Positions 1 to 8,019 of a DNA stretch of 64,000 nucleotides are shown one piece after another. The position numbers and the translations under genes were made by a program. Location of the stretch: NCBI GenBank assembly GCA_965661265.1, contig CBFIDE010000007.1, positions 51,782-115,781 on the forward strand, in the 5' to 3' direction. Within the stretch, counting starts at the first letter, position 1. Each line of letters opens with the position of its first letter. Source of the stretch: CBFIDE01 sp965661265. Its GTDB lineage: Bacteria > Bacteroidota > Bacteroidia > Flavobacteriales > Schleiferiaceae. Under the pieces are notes generated by a model. The model saw only the letters and a program-made list of their open reading frames with translations, did not search any database and was not told the DNA's origin.

Positions 1-399
1 TTTTATTAATGCTATTAAATGATTGATATGAGAATGTACTCCTCCGTCTGAGAGTAAGCCAATAAAGTGTAATTTCTTTTTTCTGCTTCTCGCGATATTA
101 AAGGCTTCAATAAGGGTTTTCTCTAAAGCCAAAGATCCATCTTCTGCTGCCAAGTTTATCTTGACAAGGTCCTGATAGACAATTCTGCCTGCACCAAGAT
201 TCATATGACCAACTTCAGAATTGCCCATTTGCCCTTCTGGTAATCCAACAGCTAATCCAGATGCTTCTACTCTAGTATTAGGGTAATCGCTGTAAAGCGA
301 ATCAACAAAAGGAGTATGAGCCTTATCTATAGCTGAAACGCTTTTATCCTTTGCGATCCCCCAACCATCTAGGATCATTAATACTGTCTTCTTAGACAT
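1..399 (-). CDS. gpmI: 2,3-bisphosphoglycerate-independent phosphoglycerate mutase, N-terminal part
   Basis: Glycolytic enzyme interconverting 3- and 2-phosphoglycerate in the cytoplasm with two Mn ions. The gene runs off the left edge, so only the first 133 residues are present (family about 510). The N-terminus has the metal-binding ILDGWG motif (Asp11) and the MGNSEVGH motif, whose Ser61 is the phospho-acceptor serine of the alkaline-phosphatase-like fold; LLSDGGVHSH follows near the window edge. The start is the ATG at 399. It is divergent from the small secreted-protein gene at 520. Confidence 0.96.
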   Translation of the reverse strand, partial: MSKKTVLMILDGWGIAKDKSVSAIDKAHTPFVDSLYSDYPNTRVEASGLAVGLPEGQMGNSEVGHMNLGAGRIVYQDLVKINLAAEDGSLALEKTLIEAFNIARSRKKKLHFIGLLSDGGVHSHINHLIALIK

Positions 400-469
400 T
401 CAATTGACGTTTAAAATTGAGTGTAAAGATACAAAAGCCATATATAATTAGAATACTTTGATGGACCTC

Positions 470-500
470 TTGAAAGGGTCTGAAATAATCAGTACCTTCT
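470..500 (+). promoter_or_regulatory. Possible promoter for the small secreted-protein gene
   Basis: TTG at 470-472 is followed after 20 bases by TACCTTCT at 493-500, a near match to the Bacteroidota -33/-7 promoter (TTG, about 19 bases, TAnnTTTG). It ends 19 bases before the ATG at 520. One mismatch in the -7 box makes this tentative. Confidence 0.35.
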
Positions 501-519
501 TAGCAAATATTGATAAATT

Positions 520-864
520 ATGAAGAATACTATTAAATTTCTAAGCGTAATTCTAATAAGCTTGAGTTTATTTTCTTGGACCATGATTATTCCTAATCCG
601 AGCATCACTTACTCTTCTGGTGAGGCCGGAAACTCTGTCATTCTATTAGAATTAAATGAGGATGGCACTTATACATACCAAGATCTTTCGTCTCCTAAAA
701 AACCAATTAAATTAAGTGGAACTTATATTAGAAATCCAAATAGAATCAGGCTTGAAAGTACTACTTCTCAAAAATTCCATAACCACTGGAACATTTCTGA
801 AGATGGCAAAATTGCAAAGTCAAGAAAGGGATTAAGCTTTTATTCTTTAATGCGTTTGGATTAG
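520..864 (+). CDS. Small secreted protein of unknown function
   Basis: A 114-residue protein I do not recognise. The first ~20 residues form a hydrophobic signal segment after a Lys-containing start (MKNTIKFLSVILISLSLFS). There is no lipobox Cys. The rest looks like a small beta-rich extracytoplasmic domain (GTYTYQD, LSGTYI, HWNISEDGK), resembling the lipocalin-like or DUF-type small domains common in Bacteroidota, but no family can be named. It is convergent with peptidase E and overlaps it by 4 bases. Confidence 0.6.
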   Translation: MKNTIKFLSVILISLSLFSWTMIIPNPSITYSSGEAGNSVILLELNEDGTYTYQDLSSPKKPIKLSGTYIRNPNRIRLESTTSQKFHNHWNISEDGKIAKSRKGLSFYSLMRLD

Positions 865-1568
865 CTTAAAAAACTCAATATCCCTGGTTCAACTTCTTCT
901 GGACTCGTTTTTGGCCTAAAAACTCTGGCGTTTAATTCGCCTTTCAACTCGATTGACTCACCTTCTACTCTAAGCCAAGAGCCTTCTCTAAGACCAAGTA
1001 CTAATTGATCATTAAAATGGTGAAACTCATTTATCCTTATTTCTCTTGTTTCTCCTTGATGCTTTGAATCTGGTTCTGGGTCTAAATAGTGTGGATTAAT
1101 GTTGAAATCCAAAAAATTGAGTGCTTTAAAGCTTGGAGGATAAACAATTGGCATATCATTAGTAGTTGATATACTTAGGCCACAAATGTTAGAACCTGCA
1201 CTTGATCCCATATAAGGAGTGCCCTTTTGACGAACAAGCTCTTTTAAAGTATCCACCAAGTCTAAATCATAGAGCTGCTTCAGCAAAACAAAAGTATTTC
1301 CTCCTCCAGTAAATATCCCCTTCGCATTTTTTAAGGCTTTTTTGGGATCACTGAACTCATGCAAACCTTTTACTTTTATTCCGATCTGCTCAAAAGCCTT
1401 CCTTGGATACTCAGTATAATCATCATGTGAAATACCACCCGGTCTAGCAAAAGGAATGAAAACTATTTCATCACTAAAGAAGGATTTTACCTCATCCAAT
1501 AAATACTCCATATAAGCACTGCCATATATCTTGCTTGTGCTTACAACTAAAAGTTTTCTATTTTCCAT
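861..1568 (-). CDS. pepE: Peptidase E (alpha-aspartyl dipeptidase, family S51)
   Basis: Cytoplasmic dipeptidase cleaving Asp-Xaa dipeptides. The 235-residue length fits the S51 family (about 230). The nucleophile elbow is GSSAGSN with Ser123, preceded by the glycine-rich IFTGGGNT motif. The family's Asp and His partners probably lie in the segments after LSISTTNDMPIV and around NINPHYLDP. The gene follows the Asp-box propeller gene with an 11-base overlap, so the two are probably co-transcribed and translationally coupled. Confidence 0.9.
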   Translation of the reverse strand: MENRKLLVVSTSKIYGSAYMEYLLDEVKSFFSDEIVFIPFARPGGISHDDYTEYPRKAFEQIGIKVKGLHEFSDPKKALKNAKGIFTGGGNTFVLLKQLYDLDLVDTLKELVRQKGTPYMGSSAGSNICGLSISTTNDMPIVYPPSFKALNFLDFNINPHYLDPEPDSKHQGETREIRINEFHHFNDQLVLGLREGSWLRVEGESIELKGELNARVFRPKTSPEEVEPGILSFLS

Positions 1569-2844
1569 CCTTCAAATCTTCTTCACTAATTATTGCAGTC
1601 CAAATACTCATTATTCCATTGCCATCATTGGCCGTCCAAATTGGGCGAATCACTCCATTTCTTGCATCTATGTTATTGTAGTCTCCAAAAAACAAAAGAG
1701 GCTCAGGCTTGAAACTATTCTCACTAATTTTAAACTCATTCCATGAATCACCGCCATCGGCACTCCTGGCTAAATAAACATCAGTATCAGTTCCTCTAGT
1801 ATCTCTTCTATCATAATAAACCGCATACAAATAACCACTTATTGGATCACATACCATCCAAGTGAAAAACTGATCGGCTTTCTTTTTATCCTTATTAATC
1901 CTAATCGGCTTTGACCAAGATTCTCCTTTATCCGTGCTCTTTATAAACCACACATCATAATTTCCTCTTCTATCATCTACCCAATTCACATAAATAGTTC
2001 CTCTATTCTCAGATTCACTTTGATCAATTAAAGTAATTGGCATTCCGTTGGCTCGGCCTAAGCCCTTTATATCAATTTCCCAACCGCCTTCAATTTTAGC
2101 AATCTCATTTTCAGCGGACCATACTATACCATCACTTGACTTGCTAAAGAAAAGACTTTCACCTAACGCCCAAGTAGCACATACAAATCCATCAGGGTGA
2201 TAAGCGGGCACAGCGCCTTCAGTTGTAGAATCTCCATCTAAGCAATTACCAGATGTTGTATTGACTTGCAATGGCTTAGTCCAAGATTCTCCTTTGTCAC
2301 TGGATGAAGAATAAAGAATATTTGATCTATTCTTTCTATCCTTGCTTCCATAAAGGTCAAACTGAGTCCAAGTAGCATGAATGATGTTAGTTTTAGGATC
2401 AATGCAAACCCAATGTTTATCTTGATCCTTAGGATGATCTTCTCCCATATAGGAGCCGCTTGTCCAACTCAAACCTTCATCATCTGACCTTTGAACAACA
2501 ATTCTGTCCAGTATTTTCTCACTTGCCCAGTTAGTCCCTTCAGGATCTGAAAGGTGAAAGTAATAAAAGCTACCTGCCGTATCGGATAATATCACAGGAT
2601 CGCCCCATACTCCGTATTCAGAACTTAACGAAAAAGAATTCCATGTATGACCAGAATCTGAAGACATATGTACTCTATCAATAATAGATCCAGCAACCTG
2701 AATTGCTGGATTAGTTCTTGAAATAGCAATAGATGGCTCTGCAACAGTTCTCTTAAAGGCAGTGTCTTGAATAATTCTAACGTTCTTAAACTGCGATACT
2801 CCTATTAAAGGAAGGGACAGTAGGATGCAAATAAATATTCTCAT
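1558..2844 (-). CDS. Secreted six-bladed Asp-box (BNR) propeller, sialidase-like
   Basis: A 428-residue exported protein with an N-terminal signal peptide ending near GVSQ (residues 1-18). Six Asp-box motifs (S-x-D-x-G-x-x-W) can be read: SSDSGHTW, SDDEGLSW, SSDKGESW, KSSDGIVW, STDKGESW and SADGGDSW, as expected for a six-bladed sialidase-type propeller. I do not see the FRIP motif, and the Arg triad of true sialidases cannot be confirmed, so hydrolase activity is uncertain; a carbohydrate-binding or scaffold role is as likely. No C-terminal gliding-type sorting domain is apparent. Its promoter probably lies in the TTACC/GGTAA intergenic region. Confidence 0.8.
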   Translation of the reverse strand: MRIFICILLSLPLIGVSQFKNVRIIQDTAFKRTVAEPSIAISRTNPAIQVAGSIIDRVHMSSDSGHTWNSFSLSSEYGVWGDPVILSDTAGSFYYFHLSDPEGTNWASEKILDRIVVQRSDDEGLSWTSGSYMGEDHPKDQDKHWVCIDPKTNIIHATWTQFDLYGSKDRKNRSNILYSSSSDKGESWTKPLQVNTTSGNCLDGDSTTEGAVPAYHPDGFVCATWALGESLFFSKSSDGIVWSAENEIAKIEGGWEIDIKGLGRANGMPITLIDQSESENRGTIYVNWVDDRRGNYDVWFIKSTDKGESWSKPIRINKDKKKADQFFTWMVCDPISGYLYAVYYDRRDTRGTDTDVYLARSADGGDSWNEFKISENSFKPEPLLFFGDYNNIDARNGVIRPIWTANDGNGIMSIWTAIISEEDLKDGK

Positions 2845-2847
2845 TTG

Positions 2848-2897
2848 GGTAATTTTACCTCAAAGGTAAGCAGAAGAATTAGTCTTACCTTTGGTAA
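2848..2897. promoter_or_regulatory. Divergent promoter region with TTACC/GGTAA inverted repeats
   Basis: Between the divergent starts at 2844 and 2910 there are five alternating copies of GGTAA/TTACC, at 2848, 2855, 2865, 2885 and 2893. A perfect 10-base inverted repeat, CAAAGGTAAG (2861-2870) and CTTACCTTTG (2884-2893), contains a consensus -7 box TACCTTTG on each strand, pointing outwards to each gene. No -33 TTG stands at the usual distance for either, so the arrangement may be an operator, two weak promoters, or both. Confidence 0.55.
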
Positions 2898-2909
2898 AAA
2901 CGCAACATT

Positions 2910-3374
2910 ATGAGGCCTTTATTACTTTTTAGCCTTCTTTTTGTATTCAGTGGTTTTTCTGAAACCAAAAAGCATGACTTTCATGTTTCCATTTGCTTTT
3001 GTGAACTGAAACCAGAAAATAATGATTTTGAATGCTATCTCAAAGTATTTAAGGATGATTTAGAGATGCTTAAAATTGAGCCGAACAGAGAGATGAATGA
3101 AGAACAACTTCTAAAAACTTACTTTAAAGCTATTGATGATCAAAAACATTTGCAGCTAAACTTTATCGGGCAAGAGACTGAAACTGAGTTAGAGTACCTT
3201 TATTTCGAATTAAAATATGAGAAACTACCTTCTAGTTTAATGGTTGAAAACACATTCTTTTTTGGTATGTTTAAAGATCAATCTAATATTGTGACATTGA
3301 AAATTGATGATAAAACTTATTCCAAACATCTTTCTTATTACAATAGATATGCAACCTTTAAGATTACAGAATAA
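2910..3374 (+). CDS. DUF6702 family secreted protein
   Basis: A 154-residue protein with a short signal peptide (residues 1-17, ending about GFSE) and a single extracytoplasmic beta-rich domain. The start HDFHVSICFCELKPEN, with HxFHVS and later FIGQE, fits the DUF6702 family of Bacteroidota. The function is unknown. The stop codon overlaps the start of the HupE-like membrane protein by one base (TAATG), implying translational coupling. The family is often found beside HupE-like and M1 peptidase genes, as here. Confidence 0.75.
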   Translation: MRPLLLFSLLFVFSGFSETKKHDFHVSICFCELKPENNDFECYLKVFKDDLEMLKIEPNREMNEEQLLKTYFKAIDDQKHLQLNFIGQETETELEYLYFELKYEKLPSSLMVENTFFFGMFKDQSNIVTLKIDDKTYSKHLSYYNRYATFKITE

Positions 3375-3949
3375 TGGGAAGTTTTAATACTTATTTAAGG
3401 CTTGGATTTGATCATATCACTGCATTTGCAGCTATTGATCATATGCTTTTTTTATTAGCGCTTATCGCGATTTACCAACCTAAGAATTGGCTAAAGGTAT
3501 TTTGGGCGATCAGTATTTTCACCTTGGCACACAGTATAAGTCTTATTGTATCTGCATTTGATATATTCACAGTAGACAAAGCTCTCATAGAATTTCTTAT
3601 TCCTGTAACAATTGCGTTTACTTCACTTTTCAACTTAAGTTCAGCAGGGCAGAATCAAAATTCTAAAATGAAATATTGGTTGTCTTTAGTATTTGGACTC
3701 ATCCATGGTTTTGGATTTTCAAATTACTATTCGATTTTAGTCACAGATGAATCTAATTTCTGGCAAGCTCTTTTACCCTTTAACTTAGGTGTGGAATTGG
3801 GACAACTTGTGATTGTAGCCATCATTTTGTTCCTCATCATTTTATTTCAAAACCTTCTTAGAATTAAGAGGCGAGACTGGATTCTTATAATGAGCGGTGT
3901 TTCTTTAGGTATAAGCTTATTAATGTGCCTTGAGAATTGGCCATTCTAA
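3374..3949 (+). CDS. HupE/UreJ-like inner-membrane protein
   Basis: A 191-residue polytopic membrane protein with about six hydrophobic segments. It has the family's His/Asp signature near the N-terminus (FDH, then AAIDHMLFLLALIA), TLAHSISL in the second segment and GLIHGFGFSN in the third, which are the conserved His positions of HupE/UreJ proteins. HupE members are linked to nickel or cobalt uptake, but the substrate of this Bacteroidota subgroup is not established. It is co-transcribed with the DUF6702 gene and followed by an M1 metallopeptidase. Confidence 0.85.
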   Translation: MGSFNTYLRLGFDHITAFAAIDHMLFLLALIAIYQPKNWLKVFWAISIFTLAHSISLIVSAFDIFTVDKALIEFLIPVTIAFTSLFNLSSAGQNQNSKMKYWLSLVFGLIHGFGFSNYYSILVTDESNFWQALLPFNLGVELGQLVIVAIILFLIILFQNLLRIKRRDWILIMSGVSLGISLLMCLENWPF

Positions 3950-4040
3950 TTGTTTCCAATAACTATTGATAGTCAATGTCAATACTTCCCTTTCATTCTT
4001 ACTGAATTATTTACTTTAGCCAGCCTTGAATATAAAACTT

Positions 4041-6338
4041 ATGAATAAATTATTTGGATTCCTTTTTCTCCTAGTGAGCATTAGCCTTAGCGCACAGAAC
4101 ACTAATCAGTCAAAGTTTAAGCAACTTTACGAAGAGTTGCCAACACCAAATATGTATAGAACCGGTGGAGGTGCTCCAGGATCTTTTTATTATCAGCAGA
4201 AAGCTGACTATAAAATGGAGATCACACTAGATGATGCTACACAAAAAATAAATGGAGAAGAAGTAATTTCTTACACTAATAATTCTCCGGATGCTCTTGA
4301 ATATTTATGGATTCAATTGGACCAAAACAAAAGAGCAATTGAGTCTCCTTCTCAAGTTATTAAGCATGGAAAAATGTCTAATAAGATGAGTTATTACTCA
4401 TTGAAAGATTTATACTACAACTTTGATGGTGGCTTTAAAATAGATTATGTTAGAGGTGCAGACGATGAAGATTTAGACTTCTTTGTGAATAATACGATGC
4501 TCAGGATTAATCTTGAAAAGCCCCTAATGTCAGGCGAGACTTTTGAGATTAAAATGAAATGGTGGTATAATATTAATGATCGTATGCAAATTGGTGGCCG
4601 ATCTGGCTATGAATACTTCAAAGACGAAGATAATTACCTCTATACAATTGCACAGTTCTTTCCAAGAATGGCTGTGTACAGTGATGTTGAAGGATGGCAA
4701 AACAAGCAATTTCTTGGTACAGGTGAGTTTACGTTGCCTTTCGGCGATTACGATGTTATCCTCAATGTGCCTGAAGATCATATTGTAGGATCAACCGGCG
4801 AACTTCAAAATCCTGAAGAAGTTCTGACTAAAAAACAATTAGAACGTTTAGAACAGGCTAGAAACAATACGGAAGATCCTGTAATGATTGTAAATCAACA
4901 GGAAGCTGAAAAAGCTGAGAAAAAACATAAAAAGGAGTTAAAAGCATGGCACTTTAAGGCTGAGAATGTAAGAGACTTTGCCTTCGCTTCTTCTAGAAAA
5001 TTTATTTGGGATGCAATGGCTGTCAAATTTGGTGATCGCACAGTTATGGCCATGTCTTACTATCCAAAAGAAGGAAATCCTCTTTGGGAACAGTATAGTA
5101 CAAGAGTAGTCGCTCATACATTAAAAGTTTATAGTAAGTATACATTTGACTACCCATACTCTAAGGCCATTTCTGTTCATACGGATAGGATTGGTATGGA
5201 ATATCCCATGATATGCTTTAATGGAGGTAGACCAGAAGCGGACGGAACCTACTCTCAAAACACCAAATACGGAATGATTGGTGTTATAATTCACGAAGTA
5301 GGACATAACTTTTTTCCAATGATTGTTAATAGTGATGAAAGGCAATGGACATGGATGGATGAAGGCTTAAATACTTTTGTTCAATACCTAACAGAGCAAG
5401 AATGGGATGTTGACTACCCTTCTAGAAGAGGACCTGCCTATAAAATAACTGACTATATGATGTCTTCTCCAGAAGATTTAATGCCAATAATGACCAACTC
5501 AGAGTCTATTCTTCAGTTTGGAAATAATGCCTATGGCAAACCTGCAACCGCATTAAATATTCTGAGAGAAACTGTAATGGGAAGAGAGCTTTTTGATTAC
5601 AGCTTTAAAAAGTATTCTGAAAGATGGATGTTCAAGCACCCTACACCTGCAGATTTCTTTAGGACAATGGAAGATGCTTCAGGAACGGACTTAGATTGGT
5701 TTTTTAGAGGATGGTTCTACACAACGGACTATGTAGATATATCTCTTGAATCTGTAAAGCATTTCACCTTTCAAGAAAATAGTTTAGATGCTAAAAATGC
5801 AAGACTCAGAAAAGAAGCGGAAGATCAAAAAGCTAAGTTTATTGGTTATCAAAGAAACAAAGTTGAATTCAGTGGAAAAACGATAGTGGATTCTAAGCCT
5901 GCAGAAACTAAGGATTTCTATAATGAAAATGATGCTTATGAAGTTTATGCGTCAGATAAAATCACTTTTGATAAAAAGTATGAAAATCTAAGTGAGGAAG
6001 AAAAAGCAATTGTAGATATGAATAGCAACTACTATGAACTCAGCTTTCTGAATAAAGGTGGACTAGTAATGCCTGTTATACTGTCCTTCACATTTGCTGA
6101 TGGATCAACACAAGTAATAAGAATACCTGCTGAAGTATGGTTGCGCTCAGAAGAGAGATTCTCAAAAGTATTTACCTTTGATAAAGAAGTGGTTAATGTT
6201 GAGCTAGATCCCTATTTGGAGACTGCTGATACTGATCGCTCAAATAACTATTGGCCAGAAAGAAATATTCCTTCAAGATTTGAATTGTATAAATCCAATA
6301 ATTTTAAAGGACAAAATCAAATGCAGAAAGCAAAATAA
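4041..6338 (+). CDS. M1-family zinc metallopeptidase, exported
   Basis: A 765-residue exported aminopeptidase-like enzyme. The ATG at 4041 is chosen because it gives a clean signal peptide (MNKLFGFLFLLVSISLSAQ); a TTG 15 bases upstream would add five residues. The zinc site is HEVGH (His418, Glu419, His422) with the third ligand Glu441 in WMDEGLNTF, the HExxH-x18-E pattern. The substrate-binding motif is present as GMEYP instead of GAMEN. A Lys/Glu-rich insertion around residues 255-305 precedes the catalytic domain. The C-terminal ~200 residues are a family-specific beta domain. A terminator follows immediately. Confidence 0.93.
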   Translation: MNKLFGFLFLLVSISLSAQNTNQSKFKQLYEELPTPNMYRTGGGAPGSFYYQQKADYKMEITLDDATQKINGEEVISYTNNSPDALEYLWIQLDQNKRAIESPSQVIKHGKMSNKMSYYSLKDLYYNFDGGFKIDYVRGADDEDLDFFVNNTMLRINLEKPLMSGETFEIKMKWWYNINDRMQIGGRSGYEYFKDEDNYLYTIAQFFPRMAVYSDVEGWQNKQFLGTGEFTLPFGDYDVILNVPEDHIVGSTGELQNPEEVLTKKQLERLEQARNNTEDPVMIVNQQEAEKAEKKHKKELKAWHFKAENVRDFAFASSRKFIWDAMAVKFGDRTVMAMSYYPKEGNPLWEQYSTRVVAHTLKVYSKYTFDYPYSKAISVHTDRIGMEYPMICFNGGRPEADGTYSQNTKYGMIGVIIHEVGHNFFPMIVNSDERQWTWMDEGLNTFVQYLTEQEWDVDYPSRRGPAYKITDYMMSSPEDLMPIMTNSESILQFGNNAYGKPATALNILRETVMGRELFDYSFKKYSERWMFKHPTPADFFRTMEDASGTDLDWFFRGWFYTTDYVDISLESVKHFTFQENSLDAKNARLRKEAEDQKAKFIGYQRNKVEFSGKTIVDSKPAETKDFYNENDAYEVYASDKITFDKKYENLSEEEKAIVDMNSNYYELSFLNKGGLVMPVILSFTFADGSTQVIRIPAEVWLRSEERFSKVFTFDKEVVNVELDPYLETADTDRSNNYWPERNIPSRFELYKSNNFKGQNQMQKAK

Positions 6339-6366
6339 AAAAAGAGGCCAATGGCCTCTTTTTTTA
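6337..6366. terminator. Bidirectional terminator
   Basis: A 9-base perfect stem AAAGAGGCC (6341-6349) and GGCCTCTTT (6353-6361), with a 3-base loop and A/T tracts on both sides. It lies between the convergent M1 peptidase and DUF192 genes and can serve both. Confidence 0.85.
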
Positions 6367-6385
6367 TATCATAATAGGTTCTGCT

Positions 6386-6904
6386 CTAGTGTTCTTGGAT
6401 ATACTGAATCTTATCTCCAGCTCCTATTCCATATTTTTCACAATAACCACCAATTACCTCTAAAACATATAAAGCAGGTCCTGTTGAAGGTAATGATTGA
6501 TCATTTAAAGGTTGGGCCTTTTCTTGGATACTTACAATTTCAAAGTCTCTATTGATATAAATTATATCAAGAGACACATAAGTATTTCGCATCCAAAAGG
6601 ATTGCTGCTTTTGTGTTCCCATCAAAAAGAGCATTCCAGTAGATTCATCCATACTTTTTCTAAACATCATTCCGTATGCCTTTTCATCTAAGGTCTCCGC
6701 AATTTCTATATCAATAGTCTGAATTGTATCTCCAGATGTTTTAGAAATAAAAGCTAGATCTCCTTCATCTCTGAACTTAGGTTCATAGGATGTTTTTTTT
6801 GTAGCACTTTCACTCACATTTTGATTAGGAAGTACATTGATTAATATAAAAGCACCTATTGCAAGAAAGAGTACAATACCTCCAATTTTTCGCATTTTAT
6901 TCAT
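6386..6904 (-). CDS. DUF192 family membrane-anchored protein
   Basis: A 172-residue protein with an N-terminal membrane anchor (about residues 5-24, IGGIVLFLAIGAFILINVLP) and a C-terminal DUF192 domain of ~115 residues with the family motifs YGMMFRKSMDE, GMLFLMG, FWMRNTYVSLDIIYI and ALYVLEVIGG. The family has no firm biochemical role. The ATG at 6904 overlaps the end of lgt by 8 bases; a TTG at 6910 and an ATG at 6895 are alternatives. It is probably the last gene of an lgt-DUF192 unit. Confidence 0.85.
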   Translation of the reverse strand: MNKMRKIGGIVLFLAIGAFILINVLPNQNVSESATKKTSYEPKFRDEGDLAFISKTSGDTIQTIDIEIAETLDEKAYGMMFRKSMDESTGMLFLMGTQKQQSFWMRNTYVSLDIIYINRDFEIVSIQEKAQPLNDQSLPSTGPALYVLEVIGGYCEKYGIGAGDKIQYIQEH

Positions 6905-7976
6905 TTTCAACCTTCTTTGAAATAATCATCATTGTTAAACCTATCAACACTAAAGGTATACTCAATTGTTGTCCTAAATTTAAATTCATTGTAGCCTCAT
7001 TAGCCACTTGAATCTCTTTTAAGAATTCAATAAAAAACCTAAATCCAAAAAGCAAAACTAGGAACATTCCAAACAAGAAGCCTCTCCTCTTCCTTACTTT
7101 CGTATTGTAAAAGAACCACATCAAGATTAAAAATATTAAAAGATATGCCATAGCCTCAAACAATTGAGTAGGTCCTCTAGGCACTCCTAAAATCTGGACA
7201 TGAGCCAAATAGGTCTTGGCATCATCCCATATAATGGTAAAACCATCAGGAAACAGAATATTAATATTCTCAGAACTAAAATTATTGATGTTAGACGCTA
7301 TACTCCTTCGTATAAAATTTTCTAATCCAGCTGCATTGCCTTGAGCGGAGCCATCAAATTGAATTTGCAAATCATAAATAGGATACACTATAGAATCAGT
7401 GATGTACTCATCATCAGTTTCAACAAAATGTATTTCTTTTATATAATCAGCAAAGTTGTCTTCTATAAACTCCCTGCTATCAGAAACAAAAACTGTTTGA
7501 AAAGAAGAGTTTCCAACAGCACCATAAATTTCACTATTAAAATAATTTCCAAGCCTTATAAAAACAGCAGCCAATGCAACAGTAATCACAAGTCTATCCA
7601 GCATCCAAAGCATAGACTGTTTAAACTTCAGTTCTTTCTTGGCATATAAATAAACTGATATAATAATAGCAATAGCGGCTCCGTGAGAAGCTAATCCACC
7701 TTTCCAAACTTGAAATATTTCTCCAATATTCTGTGAATAATAATCCCACTGATAAAAAAAGACGTGTCCTAATCTTGCTCCTACAACCGTAGCAATAACT
7801 ACATAGGTAAGAAGGGTGTCAAGTTTTGATTGAGGAACATTGGCTTTCTTGAAGATTGACTTCATTAAATAGTAGCCGGCAACAAATCCTAGCGCAAACA
7901 ACAGACTATAAAACCTGAGGCTTATTGGACCAATTTCAATGGCCTTTGCGAAATCCCATGTAAATGTTAAAAACAT
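6897..7976 (-). CDS. lgt: Prolipoprotein diacylglyceryl transferase
   Basis: Inner-membrane enzyme that moves diacylglycerol from phosphatidylglycerol to the lipobox Cys of prolipoproteins. The ATG at 7976 gives an N-terminus (MFLTFTWDFAKAIEIGP) like other Lgt proteins; an in-frame ATG at 8009 would add 11 residues. It has the GLASHGAA motif (His98), the Lgt signature IRLGNYFNSEIYG (Arg141) and the Arg267 region. That last motif reads PRGPTQLFEA where PRHPxQLYE is usual, so His and Tyr are replaced by Gly and Phe. About 95 residues (165-260) form an insertion between these motifs, as in other Bacteroidota. The 359-residue protein ends with three membrane helices. Confidence 0.93.
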   Translation of the reverse strand: MFLTFTWDFAKAIEIGPISLRFYSLLFALGFVAGYYLMKSIFKKANVPQSKLDTLLTYVVIATVVGARLGHVFFYQWDYYSQNIGEIFQVWKGGLASHGAAIAIIISVYLYAKKELKFKQSMLWMLDRLVITVALAAVFIRLGNYFNSEIYGAVGNSSFQTVFVSDSREFIEDNFADYIKEIHFVETDDEYITDSIVYPIYDLQIQFDGSAQGNAAGLENFIRRSIASNINNFSSENINILFPDGFTIIWDDAKTYLAHVQILGVPRGPTQLFEAMAYLLIFLILMWFFYNTKVRKRRGFLFGMFLVLLFGFRFFIEFLKEIQVANEATMNLNLGQQLSIPLVLIGLTMMIISKKVENE

Positions 7977-8019
7977 AATAATTTTTCCCGTATTAAATCT
8001 AAAAGACAAAGATGCTAAT

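Noticed and set aside
4576..4788. Open frames on both strands inside the first M1 peptidase gene
   Set aside because: Out-of-frame readings within a long, well-conserved gene, with no motifs or start signals.
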